A DNA stretch of 64,000 nucleotides, from contig NZ_CP040276.1 in assembly GCF_013393905.1 (NCBI RefSeq), positions 186,001-250,000 on the forward strand, written 5' to 3'. Of this stretch, positions 32,501 through 41,494 are shown piece after piece. The translations under genes were made by a program, and so were the position numbers. The first letter of the stretch is position 1. Every line of letters begins with the position of its first letter. Origin of the DNA: Nostoc sp. C052. GTDB lineage: Bacteria; Cyanobacteriota; Cyanobacteriia; Cyanobacteriales; Nostocaceae. The notes below the pieces were generated by a model. That model made no database searches. It was not told the DNA's origin and worked only from the letters and a program-made list of their open reading frames with translations.

Positions 32501-33747
32501 TATCTGTGCATACTTCTAAATTGTGATTCTTGTTGAGAATCCTGCTGAATTTGATGATGCATATCAATAACAGATTGAACCTTGTCAAGTGCCTGTAACT
32601 GTTGGTCACTTACGTTAGGTGATAAAACTCCATCAGTGAGAACAGCCTCGCCGTTTTTGGCACGAACGATTACATTATCGCCAAGGCGTTCAAAATCAAA
32701 ATTTGTACTTTTAAAACTCTTGGAACCATCAGGGTTATCTTTGCCCAAGATATTCAGCATTGCTTTGACACTCTGTTCAATTGCTTGACCTTTAATATCC
32801 TCAACAGCAGCCCGTAGTTCAGTTCGAGTATTGTCAATAGCTGACTTGACACCCATAAGGCTTTGATCAACCGTGTTTTTAACACTATCTACCTGTGTAC
32901 GTATCTCTTGAGTTAAGTTACCAACTTGTTGATTGAGTTCATTTATTACACTGTCAGTCTGATATTTAACTTCATCCTTGAAGCTAGTAATTTGTTCATT
33001 AATTTGAGATTTAAGTGAAGTAATTTCCTTTCTGAGCTTCGTTACTTCGGGTGTCAGCACATCTAAAAGGCGCTCAAAAACATTCTTGGCAGTTTGTTTT
33101 ACCTTGTTCTCAACCGTACCCACCCAATTTTGAAGAACCGTATTTTGAACTTGTGGTAAAAACCGTTCATTTACCTGTGACAATGCTTTTTGGGTGTTTT
33201 CAATCAACTGTTGCTGCTTCTCCAAGGATTTACTCATTTCGGCAACTTGAGCAGCTAGTTGTGATAAAGATTCGGGTGAAAGCTGTTCTGATTTGATACT
33301 ATCTACAAGTTTTTGTTGTTCGCTTAGTTTTTTCTGCAATACTTGCACTTGTTTTCCCAAAGCTTCTACACTGTAGATTCGCTCATTACTTACAACTTTA
33401 TTTTTCTGTGATGCCGGAGCTAAACCTAATTTGTCAGTCAGTACTTCTCCATTTTTAATATGGAATACTTTTTCATTACCAATTTTAATAGAAATTGTCC
33501 CTTGAGAATTTTTCGGGTCAAACAGAGCTTTTTTTAAGTTCTCTACTATCGTTGGTGTTAATAAGTTTTTAGAGGGGGATTCTCCCAATGTTCCTTGATA
33601 AACTTTGCTAGAGCTAGAGTAAATATGAACATCCTTGCTGGGATCTAATCCTTTTTCTTTAGCTTTCGCATGAATGAGTTTGAGGAGAGATTCTAAAATA
33701 TCTAGATAATCTCGCTTAATTTCTTTCGCTTCACCATCGTCAATCAT
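32500..33747 (-). CDS. Coiled-coil protein of the transfer region
   Basis: 415 residues. Residues 1-~125 are globular (KVFHIKNGEVLTDKLGL is distinctive). A long coiled coil follows to about residue 330 (LGKQVQVLQKKLSEQQKLV, VTKLRKEITSLKSQINEQI, NELNQQVGNLTQEIRTQV). The C-terminal domain contains VIVRAKNGEAVL, echoing the KNGE motif near the N-terminus and the C-terminus of the RNA-polymerase-like protein. No known family. It overlaps the previous gene by 8 bp, so the two are translationally coupled. A structural or DNA-organising role in transfer is inference. Confidence 0.65.
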   Translation of the reverse strand: MIDDGEAKEIKRDYLDILESLLKLIHAKAKEKGLDPSKDVHIYSSSSKVYQGTLGESPSKNLLTPTIVENLKKALFDPKNSQGTISIKIGNEKVFHIKNGEVLTDKLGLAPASQKNKVVSNERIYSVEALGKQVQVLQKKLSEQQKLVDSIKSEQLSPESLSQLAAQVAEMSKSLEKQQQLIENTQKALSQVNERFLPQVQNTVLQNWVGTVENKVKQTAKNVFERLLDVLTPEVTKLRKEITSLKSQINEQITSFKDEVKYQTDSVINELNQQVGNLTQEIRTQVDSVKNTVDQSLMGVKSAIDNTRTELRAAVEDIKGQAIEQSVKAMLNILGKDNPDGSKSFKSTNFDFERLGDNVIVRAKNGEAVLTDGVLSPNVSDQQLQALDKVQSVIDMHHQIQQDSQQESQFRSMHR

Positions 33748-34156
33748 TCTTTTCGCCTTTGAGAATTGACTGAATTAACAGTTCAGGATTAATCGCTACT
33801 TCTGGCAAAACTATGCCACCAAGTTTATTAAGAACCTGTCTCCCTTCAACTTCAATGTAAGCAAATTCTCCATCAATCATCACTGTTATCGATGATGTAT
33901 TTTTTTCAGCATGAGACGGGACATAATCTTTCAAAACACCATTTAACACAAAAATATTGGCCTCATCTGCATCGCCACTATAGACTTCAAGACACTCAGG
34001 AAGATAGTTCGCATCAAAAGGTAAGTTATCCCAACTATCAGCAGTGTTTAAAATCTCGCTCGGATATTTATCTGCTAGGGCTGCTATATCAAGAGGGAGT
34101 TTAGCAATTTGTTTTCTATCATAATCAGAGAACGGGTAAAACTTACTTGGTGACAT
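33740..34156 (-). CDS. Hypothetical protein of the transfer region
   Basis: 138 residues. The first half is helical with aromatic and acidic positions (FYPFSDYDRKQIAKLPLDI). The second half is beta-rich (SSITVMIDGEFAYIEVEGR) and ends in a helical tail. No family is recognised. Its stop overlaps the start of the coiled-coil gene, so the two proteins are probably made together and may form a complex. The heptamer-bounded S23-like element separates it from the coupling protein gene. Confidence 0.55.
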   Translation of the reverse strand: MSPSKFYPFSDYDRKQIAKLPLDIAALADKYPSEILNTADSWDNLPFDANYLPECLEVYSGDADEANIFVLNGVLKDYVPSHAEKNTSSITVMIDGEFAYIEVEGRQVLNKLGGIVLPEVAINPELLIQSILKGEKND

Positions 34157-34170
34157 GAATTTTATCCAGA

Positions 34171-34642
34171 GAACAGGGAACAGGGAACAGGGAACAGGGA
34201 ACAGGGAACAGGGAACAGAATTTATTGTTGTAGCTTTTTAATAAGAGCAATAATCATCCGGCTCTCTTCTCGTAGTAAAAAGATAATTGATTCTATGTCA
34301 GTTTGGCTACATAATCCTACTCTCTGAGATAAAATAATATGTGTTTCTAATTCGTTAAGTGAACCTTGGGCAATGTTAAGAAATCTTATATACTCAGCCG
34401 TTGATCTTCTTCCATAGCCTTCTGCTATGTTAGCTGGAATAGATGCCGCAGACCTTCTGATTTGTTGTACCATTCCATACAACTCATCTTTAGGAAAGAG
34501 TTTGGTCAAAAAATAGCATTTCTCAGCTATATCTATCCCTTTTTGCCAAATCTTTAAGTCTTTAAAATCATTAATTTCTGACATATAAACCCTTCATTTA
34601 TTACTAATTTTTTCTATTCCCTGTTCCCTGTTCCCTGTTCCC
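34171..34642. mobile_element. Inverted GGGAACA heptamer arrays bounding an S23-like gene
   Basis: The left array 34171-34218 holds nearly seven GAACAGG heptamers. The right array 34617-34642 is their reverse complement (TTCCCTG units, 26 bp). Between them lies only the four-helix-bundle gene 34222-34584. The unit sits between two genes of the T4SS operon. 23S rRNA intervening sequences have the same plan, inverted terminal repeats around an S23-type ORF. Confidence 0.6.
34222..34584 (-). CDS. Four-helix-bundle protein (S23/IVP family)
   Basis: 120 residues. Signature segments of the 23S rRNA intervening-sequence protein family are present: FKDLKIWQKGIDIAEKCYFL, FPKDELYGMVQQIRRSAASI, PANIAEGYGR and YIRFLNIAQGSLNELETHI. 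These proteins fold as four-helix bundles and pentamerise; related Avd proteins serve diversity-generating retroelements. Free-standing copies are common and of unknown role. No reverse transcriptase or variable repeat is visible here. The gene is bounded by inverted heptamer arrays, which suggests that it moved in as a unit. Confidence 0.9.
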   Translation of the reverse strand: MSEINDFKDLKIWQKGIDIAEKCYFLTKLFPKDELYGMVQQIRRSAASIPANIAEGYGRRSTAEYIRFLNIAQGSLNELETHIILSQRVGLCSQTDIESIIFLLREESRMIIALIKKLQQ

Positions 34643-34652
34643 TTTTTCTTGC

Positions 34653-36416
34653 CTAAATCAGACTTGCATATTCTGATAGCTGCTCTTGAGTTTCTATCAA
34701 AGGCAACAATTTTAATGCCTCTGCTCGGCGAATTTTCATTTCTTCATCTGCTGGAGTTAAGAGAGTAGACTTTTTAGATAAGAACTTTTGAAACTCGTAC
34801 CAAGCTTTCACACTGTCAGCTTCCGATTGGATTTCATGTTGAGGAATTTTAATTGATTGCAATATTGGCAAACTTATTTGACCACGAGAACGAAAACCAG
34901 GACTAATAATTACTGCTTTTCCCGATGGTAAGGTGTTAAATTGATTGACATCAAATAACTTGCGAGTACTGTTTTGGTCTGAATTAGAAATGCTTGCACC
35001 ACCCTTGCCGGATGATGAGCGAGAACGTTGCTTGTATTTAATTTCTTCCTCACCCAAAAACTTACTAAATCGTTCGGCGGCGACATCATCTTGGGGGTTA
35101 AAGAATGCTTTGGTCGCACAACCACCAAATATTGCATTAGTTGTGTTTTCACCATAGGATTCAATCAGCATTGAGAGATTTTGTAATCCCAGTATTGATA
35201 CCAATCCATCTTCCCGATTCTGATTGAGCCAATCAACCAGTGCTGGTAAATAAAGAGTAGGCAACTCGTCAATCCCTAATACCAAAGGACAAGTACGTTT
35301 GTTAGCTACATTCCGGCTAACTAATAGATGCAGAATCGAGACTAGCAAAGGCGCAATTACATCACGCTTTTCTTTATTCATCCCGAATACCACCATCTGC
35401 CGCCCCTTCAAATCCAAAGGAATATTGGTTTTTCCACAGAACGCTGCTAATGCCGACTTAACCATGAAGCGGCTGAACAATCCGCTAGCTGTACCCACAA
35501 TACTAGCTGCTGTTTCTGGGGAACCCGCAACAGATACAAACTGTGCGAAAGCTTCTCTAACCATGAAGTTTAGTTCGGCAGCTTGCTCAATGCGCTTAAC
35601 TAACTTTGGCAACCCCAGGATTGCTTGGCACATCATGATATCTGGGTACTCCGTTCCTTTTGCCAGCATGAAAACAGCTTGCACCAACTGATCTCCAGCA
35701 TTGGTAAAGAAGTTATTTCCAGAATTCTTTTCTCCAAGTTGAAAGTTACGATTGAGTGTAATCGCCAACTGTCGCGCCATTTCCGAGTCTTCATTATTAC
35801 GAAGAAAGTCTATGGGGTTGGCAACCGCAGATTCCGCAAAACCTGGAGCTAATACAGTAACTTCATAACCTCGCAAAGCAGCATATCCTGCCAGTATTGG
35901 GGCTTGTCCCTTAGATGTAGATGTAGCTGATTCTTGCTCACTGTACTTAAAATCATAAAGTACCAAGGGGAATCCCTGATCTATTGCCGAACGAATCATC
36001 GGATTAATCATTGAAAATGACTTTCCGCTCCCTGGCCCACCACAAACTAAAATTCCCCGTTGCGCTTCTGGGAAGTAAAGGGTTTTGGCATCAAGAGGAA
36101 TTTGGGTTTTTCTTATGCCATTGACAATTTCAGTTTTTGTATTCTTGGGAGTGCCAACATATAAAGATACTTGGTTATGTTTGCGGCTATTGATTTGTTT
36201 ACACGCTAGTTTTCGGGCTGCTGTTTTCTCTCTCGTTCCCCCCCATCTTGCCGTGGCTAGTTTAGACGTTCCGACTTTAGCATCAATATATTTGGCTACC
36301 ACAATCACTGCACCACAGGCGAGTAATCCTACTCCGCCTGGCGAAATCAACACCGATTCAATCCCTGGTGGCAGTAATTGATTTGGGTTAACGGATTGAG
36401 AAGTAGTTCTTGTCAT
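34653..36416 (-). CDS. virD4: Type IV coupling protein (VirD4/TraG/TraD family)
   Basis: 587 residues. An N-terminal membrane segment (VGLLACGAVIVVAKYI, about 29-44) precedes the RecA-like ATPase domain with Walker A GGPGSGKS (126-133) and Walker B LVLGIDELP (Asp383/Glu384). A segment NREDGLVSILGLQNLSMLIE lies where TraG-like proteins couple hydrolysis to DNA movement. It brings the relaxase-DNA complex to the secretion channel and pumps DNA. The start overlaps the stop of the upstream gene by 4 bp (ATGA), so it belongs to the T4SS operon. Confidence 0.92.
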   Translation of the reverse strand: MTRTTSQSVNPNQLLPPGIESVLISPGGVGLLACGAVIVVAKYIDAKVGTSKLATARWGGTREKTAARKLACKQINSRKHNQVSLYVGTPKNTKTEIVNGIRKTQIPLDAKTLYFPEAQRGILVCGGPGSGKSFSMINPMIRSAIDQGFPLVLYDFKYSEQESATSTSKGQAPILAGYAALRGYEVTVLAPGFAESAVANPIDFLRNNEDSEMARQLAITLNRNFQLGEKNSGNNFFTNAGDQLVQAVFMLAKGTEYPDIMMCQAILGLPKLVKRIEQAAELNFMVREAFAQFVSVAGSPETAASIVGTASGLFSRFMVKSALAAFCGKTNIPLDLKGRQMVVFGMNKEKRDVIAPLLVSILHLLVSRNVANKRTCPLVLGIDELPTLYLPALVDWLNQNREDGLVSILGLQNLSMLIESYGENTTNAIFGGCATKAFFNPQDDVAAERFSKFLGEEEIKYKQRSRSSSGKGGASISNSDQNSTRKLFDVNQFNTLPSGKAVIISPGFRSRGQISLPILQSIKIPQHEIQSEADSVKAWYEFQKFLSKKSTLLTPADEEMKIRRAEALKLLPLIETQEQLSEYASLI

Positions 36417-37597
36417 CTACCATTGCCTACAATTACTAAATCATTCTCGTGAGTGGATATCCAAGGGATGGGGCCAATAAAGTATGGGGTGCAAGTCTTG
36501 TCCATGAAAGGGGGACGCGCACAAATTCTGAAGAACAAACCAAAGTCTGCGGTTCCTGTTGATTCATTGACTCCGGTCAGTGCTACCTTGAATCCACTAC
36601 CATATACCAGCCTTCCTGTTGGCTCAAAACCACCGTTGACAGCAGCAAGAAAGCCGTAACCACCTTTAACCTGCTGTGATGAACCAGATACCCAGCGCTT
36701 TCCATATAGCCCACCACTAGAGCCAGCAAAATCACCTAGCTCCATGTAAGAACATTCTTGACCTGGATAACAAGCTATTGGTAAAGTTTGGTCGCCCCTG
36801 ACAACACTCCCAGAGATAAAATAATTATTTCCAACTTTTGCATCACCTTTTTCGGATGTACCAAGTACGACGGAAGCAACACCCACAACACCAACACCAG
36901 AGTTTATCGGCTGGGGCATCTTATCGAAGGGTATTTGGTTCAGACCAGGAACTTGATTGATGTAACTTTGCTGCCATGATTGGAACTGCCCCAATTGAGT
37001 TTTCGTCAGTTCAGGAATTGAATCAATCGAATACTTGCTTAAGTCAAGCTTACCCAAAGGTAGATTTGCAATTTGGGGATTTGAGCTTACAACTTGGGAA
37101 ATTCTACCATTGCTAACTCCCCCATTTTGAGAAAACAAAGCCGCTAATGGGGGAACTTGCTTTAAAGTCAGATTGCCTAAACTAGGTATTGCCTTAACTA
37201 ATGTTTTTGGCGTTTGCCATTGCATTAGTCCAAAATCTTTTAATGTGAGTTGATTACTGCTTGGGGCAATTGCATTAATAGATTCTAGGCTGAAATCAGA
37301 CATTTTGAAGGCATCATCTGCATCGCCCAGCATCACAAGAGAATCTACTTTCTGTCCTGCTGACCACGACCGCGACGGGTCATATCCAAACACTGAGATT
37401 AAATTGTTTGGAATGGTCAGATATCCTGATTCTTGAACAGGTGGGAGATTCCCCCAAGTTATGCGTGACCAATTAGGAGCTTGGGCTTGATATTTCCCTT
37501 GTGAATAGGTGATGGTAGGAGTATCTGCCCTCGATGGGGCAGATAAGGTCAATGGAATTAAAGCTGTAGCTATTAACAAATATTTGGGGAATTTCAT
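36413..37597 (-). CDS. Exported T4SS-associated protein of unknown family
   Basis: 394 residues with a clear signal peptide (KYLLIATALIPLTLSAPSRA, cleavage after SRA). Leucine-rich tracts (LTLKDFGLMQWQTPKTLVKA; LGKLDLSKYSIDSIPELT) lie in the middle. A Gly/Ser-rich C-terminal domain has a Cys pair (ACYPGQEC) and two further Cys (RICARPPFMDKTC), likely disulfides in the periplasm. It is tightly coupled to the coupling protein gene. It could fill a TraU/TraW-like or VirB-minor role, but no family signature is recognised. Confidence 0.6.
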   Translation of the reverse strand: MKFPKYLLIATALIPLTLSAPSRADTPTITYSQGKYQAQAPNWSRITWGNLPPVQESGYLTIPNNLISVFGYDPSRSWSAGQKVDSLVMLGDADDAFKMSDFSLESINAIAPSSNQLTLKDFGLMQWQTPKTLVKAIPSLGNLTLKQVPPLAALFSQNGGVSNGRISQVVSSNPQIANLPLGKLDLSKYSIDSIPELTKTQLGQFQSWQQSYINQVPGLNQIPFDKMPQPINSGVGVVGVASVVLGTSEKGDAKVGNNYFISGSVVRGDQTLPIACYPGQECSYMELGDFAGSSGGLYGKRWVSGSSQQVKGGYGFLAAVNGGFEPTGRLVYGSGFKVALTGVNESTGTADFGLFFRICARPPFMDKTCTPYFIGPIPWISTHENDLVIVGNGR

Positions 37598-37668
37598 CTA
37601 AATTACCTTGTAATTAACTATTACTCTTTACCCTTTTATATCTCTCTAAAAATCACGCTTTTGACTCA

Positions 37669-38685
37669 TTATCTCTGCCCCCACTCAATTAATTTATTAA
37701 AAATTTCTTTTGGAATACCAGAGTGCGAGATAGCTGATTCTCTACTCTGACCTCGACGTAATAATCTAATTGCATCTTGAGCTTTGTTCCAGTTAGTTGA
37801 ACCCACTTTGACTTGACCATTACGATTTGCAACTGCTAACCCGTAAGCAAGAGCATTCGCATCATTTCTTGCTTGGGGAGTACCAGGGGATATTGTAGAG
37901 TTTGTAGTTTTTACAGGTGTAACAGCAGCCACTCTTTCTTGGGGTGGCGCTGTAGTTGTCACAGGCATTTTATTTTCTCTAACTGTTGGCACGATTTGCG
38001 GTTTAGTTCTGATTATCGGCAGTGGTCTCAGAACGTCCGGCTTAATCACCAGACTGGTGTATGATGGTTGTCCTGTTGCAGGAATTAATTTGAACTGGTA
38101 TTGTTTCTGTCCATCCGAACCACTAGTAATCACGGTAATTTGGGTACTGCCATCAATGCTATTGGTCATATTGGGGAAACTTATCGGTTTGATTTGACGC
38201 AGAAAAATAACTGTTGCATTGACTTGACCACAGTTAGAAGTCGAATCATTTGACAAAGAATTATCAGTTTTTTGGCATAAGCTTCCATTTGAAGTAAAAG
38301 AGATACGAGTCGGATCTCCAATCCAGACTTGTTTAATCGTTTCACCAGTCGGAATGAAGTTAATTGTTAATCCATATCCCCGCCAAACTTTCAACTCAAT
38401 TCCTGCCGAATTAATCCCTTGGGCTTCTTTTTGATAAACTGTTCTAGCTCCACTCCCAGCTAAAACTTGAATCGGACTCAGAACTAATAAATTGAGAAGG
38501 CAGAAGGCAGGAGGCAGAAGGCAGAAGGCAAACCCCATAAATAAATTTAGGGGCTTTAAACCATGAAGGCACAGGGCAAAATTTATATTTTCTTCCTTCT
38601 GCCCTCTGCCTTCTGCCCTCTGCCTTTCTTCGGTAATTAATATACTTTTACTCAATAAAATAGGTAAGTGCAAGCTACTTTTCAT
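37669..38685 (-). CDS. VirB9/TrbG-like periplasmic T4SS protein with repeat-derived N-terminus
   Basis: 338 residues from ATG 38685, which overlaps the VirB10 stop by 4 bp. The segment [20 protein letters not shown] followed by [17 protein letters not shown] fits the N-terminal beta domain of VirB9/TraK-type outer-ring proteins, which bind VirB10. A proline-rich linker and a small helical C-terminus ([20 protein letters not shown]) follow. An inverted GGCAGAA/TTCTGCC element (38496-38626) is read in frame inside the leader. A start at 38541 would give [20 protein letters not shown], a good signal peptide made partly of repeat codons. Confidence 0.65.
   Translation of the reverse strand: MKSSLHLPILLSKSILITEERQRAEGRGQKEENINFALCLHGLKPLNLFMGFAFCLLPPAFCLLNLLVLSPIQVLAGSGARTVYQKEAQGINSAGIELKVWRGYGLTINFIPTGETIKQVWIGDPTRISFTSNGSLCQKTDNSLSNDSTSNCGQVNATVIFLRQIKPISFPNMTNSIDGSTQITVITSGSDGQKQYQFKLIPATGQPSYTSLVIKPDVLRPLPIIRTKPQIVPTVRENKMPVTTTAPPQERVAAVTPVKTTNSTISPGTPQARNDANALAYGLAVANRNGQVKVGSTNWNKAQDAIRLLRRGQSRESAISHSGIPKEIFNKLIEWGQR
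38496..38626. repeat. Inverted GGCAGAA heptamer element inside the VirB9-like leader
   Basis: AGAAGGC-type units at 38496-38531 are complementary to CTTCTGCC-type units at 38594-38626, with about 62 bp between. The element is entirely within the leader-coding part of the VirB9-like gene, without a stop or frameshift. Confidence 0.75.
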
Positions 38686-40232
38686 AGAGAAATCGTTTGA
38701 TTTACGAATATTTGAACAGTTGTCTGGGCTGGCACTACAAATACTTTGCTATTGGACTGCAAAGATTGTATTTGTTGAGTATTCGATGACTGGATTGATT
38801 GCAGTACTTGACTAAAACTTCCTTGAGCGAACCCAGCTAATAAATTTTTCTTGTCATTACTCACAGTACTAGTCGAAAATCCAGATGAACTGATAGTAGT
38901 TTGGCTATTGGGATTATTTTCTACTTCAGCAGCTTTCGATACCCCCGCGATTACTGCTGTCATGAAGTTGTTACCCAAACTACTACCTTGATGTGATTCT
39001 CCCCTGAGAGCTTCTCCATTTTTATTGAGAATAATAATGGAATTTTCTGGTATAGTCTTTTCTAAGGTCTGACCATCAACATTAATTAAAGCTGTAATGG
39101 CAGACATTTGAATATATTCACCACTATTTGAGGCAGGGGCAACTACCAAATAAGAATCTATGGGTAAAACCTCACTGCCATCTGATGCTTTTAATGGTGA
39201 GGTTAGTCTGATGAGATATTTTTGAACTTGATTTGCATTAACAGCACTTATCGCAATTGGGGTTTCTATTTTTCCCTGTGTCCGAGTTCCTACTATCACA
39301 CGTTTAGCATTATAATCAATGTTTCCTGACTCATTAATTAAAGTTTGTTCATTTACATTAACTGCACTTTTTGTGACTGATTTAGGTGTACCAGTACCAC
39401 CGGATATCCCTTGCATAATAATTGGTTGATTAGCCGTAATATCAGTACTATTAGCGCTGAAACTACCAACATTAGAAACAGCCAACCATTGTTCCATTGG
39501 ATCTAGATTTGGTTTATTGCTTGATGATGAAACCAAAGCTATAGATTGAGGTCGCGGTCTAGGCAAAAGAGTGGAGAAAGACTTTGTTGCTAGAGGTTCT
39601 CTATATCTAGTAGGATTCGGAGGAATAACTATTGGTGGAGATGGACTAATAGAGGCGTACTGTCGTTGGCTTGGTGGTGAAACTATTGGTGGAGAACCAG
39701 TTGATGCAGTTACAGGACTACTTTTTACAACGGTGTTTTCTTCCTTAACTAGGGCTTTGCTTCTTGAAGTATTACGAAGACTTTCTAATTCTGGTTTTTG
39801 GGAAGTAATCGCTAGTGCCGTCTTAATCTTGCCAGGATTTTCTGATTGTGATTCTAAATCTTGAGCCTTGCCAGATACCCCTTGCTTTATCGCTTCCGGT
39901 TTGACTGTGGTGGAATTGCTTAAAGCATCCATTGAAGTATTAATCATCCCACCTGCCACTGCAATCAGCAGAAAAATTACACTCCCGATTACTCCAGCTT
40001 TGAGTAAGGGATGTTGAGAAATAACCTGAGTGGTTACAAGTTCTTCTGGTTGTGGCTGCGTTTGAGGTTCATTTACTTCTTCTCGATCTGAGAACTCAAT
40101 TTCAAAAGTTACGCCATTCATCGCCGCAAAACTTTTTTTATCCTGGGGGACTTTGGGAGTTGCCAAAACTGATTCGTCTAACGCATCTATTACGTCATTT
40201 TCTTCACTAAGTAGTACATCTGTGACTGCCAT
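38682..40232 (-). CDS. virB10: VirB10/TrbI-family T4SS scaffold protein
   Basis: 516 residues. The topology is that of VirB10: a cytoplasmic acidic N-terminus, one inner-membrane helix ([20 protein letters not shown], about residues 76-95), a long Pro/Ser-rich periplasmic linker ([20 protein letters not shown]), then the C-terminal beta domain ([50 protein letters not shown]) and a hydrophobic end. It spans both membranes and gates the channel. It lies 4 bp after the VirB8-like gene and overlaps the VirB9-like gene by 4 bp. Confidence 0.8.
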   Translation of the reverse strand: MAVTDVLLSEENDVIDALDESVLATPKVPQDKKSFAAMNGVTFEIEFSDREEVNEPQTQPQPEELVTTQVISQHPLLKAGVIGSVIFLLIAVAGGMINTSMDALSNSTTVKPEAIKQGVSGKAQDLESQSENPGKIKTALAITSQKPELESLRNTSRSKALVKEENTVVKSSPVTASTGSPPIVSPPSQRQYASISPSPPIVIPPNPTRYREPLATKSFSTLLPRPRPQSIALVSSSSNKPNLDPMEQWLAVSNVGSFSANSTDITANQPIIMQGISGGTGTPKSVTKSAVNVNEQTLINESGNIDYNAKRVIVGTRTQGKIETPIAISAVNANQVQKYLIRLTSPLKASDGSEVLPIDSYLVVAPASNSGEYIQMSAITALINVDGQTLEKTIPENSIIILNKNGEALRGESHQGSSLGNNFMTAVIAGVSKAAEVENNPNSQTTISSSGFSTSTVSNDKKNLLAGFAQGSFSQVLQSIQSSNTQQIQSLQSNSKVFVVPAQTTVQIFVNQTISL

Positions 40233-40236
40233 TTGA

Positions 40237-40959
40237 TTACTTCCCGATTTCTAAGTCTTGGATCTTATAAACCTCTAATCCGGCTTTGCGAACGCTGTAT
40301 GCAGTTCGTTGAATGTTGGATGAGTTAGACGGAGGACTTGGTGTATCAATTGCTCTGACAAATACAGTTTTATTAAATGCGATCGCTTTCCCTACCTGAT
40401 TACTACCCTGAAAGACTATGAGGTTGGCTACCATATCAATTGACCAGTGACCTGGTGTCAGTTTCTGGGGTTCAGAGAAATACCGTACAGCTAGAACTGA
40501 TTGCGTTGTGCCGTTGAAAACGTCAACTGGTGTCAGATTGCCTAATTCCTCTAAAAAATTACCTCGAAAATCTTCAGATAATGCAAATCCTGTAACCCAT
40601 ACATTCGTTGTGATTTTCTTATCCCCTACCTGCACCCCAGCATCTAGTACCGCTTTTTTGGTTGGGTCGGAGTTGGAGTCATCAGACTTTGGTAAACCAG
40701 TCCAGCTTAATAGCCCCGTCATTGTCTGTCCCACAAAATAGGTAATCGCTTGTGGTGAGCGTTCGTCATTGCCAATGGGGGACACTCTAATGCTTGACCC
40801 ATCATTTAGTTCAACTAGAGTCGGTGTTTTCTCATTTGCAACTTTCCCGATCCTAGCAAAATTAATTATTTGAATTAAAAGTAGAACAATAACTAAAACC
40901 GCATTCCCCATCAAAAATATGGGAGTGAAGTTTATTTCTTTTTTCTCTAATAATTGCAT
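40237..40959 (-). CDS. VirB8/TraE-like T4SS inner-membrane protein
   Basis: 240 residues. A short cytoplasmic start and a single membrane helix (IFLMGNAVLVIVLLLIQIIN) are followed by a periplasmic domain of about 200 residues. Size, topology and position immediately before VirB10 match VirB8/TraE proteins, which nucleate assembly of the channel. Sequence similarity to classical VirB8 is not obvious by eye, so the name rests mainly on context. It is separated by 4 bp from virB10, so the two are cotranscribed. Confidence 0.6.
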   Translation of the reverse strand: MQLLEKKEINFTPIFLMGNAVLVIVLLLIQIINFARIGKVANEKTPTLVELNDGSSIRVSPIGNDERSPQAITYFVGQTMTGLLSWTGLPKSDDSNSDPTKKAVLDAGVQVGDKKITTNVWVTGFALSEDFRGNFLEELGNLTPVDVFNGTTQSVLAVRYFSEPQKLTPGHWSIDMVANLIVFQGSNQVGKAIAFNKTVFVRAIDTPSPPSNSSNIQRTAYSVRKAGLEVYKIQDLEIGK

Positions 40960-41049
40960 CCCATTTTCCTACTTCTCAAACATTATCGTAAATTAAAGGA
41001 TTTCAGAACCTGCAATCTAGATGTAGCACCCATTTCTCACAAGCTTGAA

Positions 41050-41492
41050 ATGCAGAGGGGCAGAGGGGAATGGCACGCTTGTTAAGCTGAAAGGTAAGCG
41101 GCATAGGGATTGCAGAGGAGCAGGGGAGCAAGGGGGCAGAGGGGAATTTCTAAATATCTGAACGCAATGCCTAAAATTTCTTCTTTCTCCCCTGCTCCTC
41201 CGCTCCTCTGCACAAGAGCTGCCTCAACGATTTTCCCTTTTCTTAGTGCCATTCGGGGCAGAGGGGAAAGAAGAACTTGTACAAATCTCTCCCCTGCTCC
41301 CCTGCTCCCCTGCACAAGGTTTTGAGAGATGTAGTGAGAAATCCGGGGTAGCATCCATTTCAGTCGGGGTTTAAATCCCCGGACGCGACGCTCGAGTACT
41401 CGCTAACGCTGCGCTATCGCAGACTCGCTACCGCTTCGCTAACACAAAACTTACTTGCGACTTGCGACTTGCGACTTGCGACCTGCGACTTG
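41050..41492. repeat. Composite of heptamer hairpin elements between T4SS genes
   Basis: The 535-bp gap 40960-41494 has no gene. It holds GCAGAGG/CCTCTGC-type arrays at about 41050-41075, 41112-41145, 41185-41215 and 41255-41320 (the last with the GAACTTGTACAA core), a GC-rich palindromic repeat at 41385-41450 and about six GCGACTT heptamers at 41452-41492. Apparent ORFs here are repeat-encoded. Confidence 0.7.
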
Positions 41493-41494
41493 TT

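Noticed and set aside
34222..34584. Avd gene of a diversity-generating retroelement
   Set aside because: The S23/Avd fold is present but no reverse transcriptase, template repeat or variable repeat pair is visible nearby.
41082..41354. Open frames on both strands between T4SS genes
   Set aside because: They are translations of GCAGAGG-type heptamer arrays (RGAGE, CPSAPL motifs) rather than genes.
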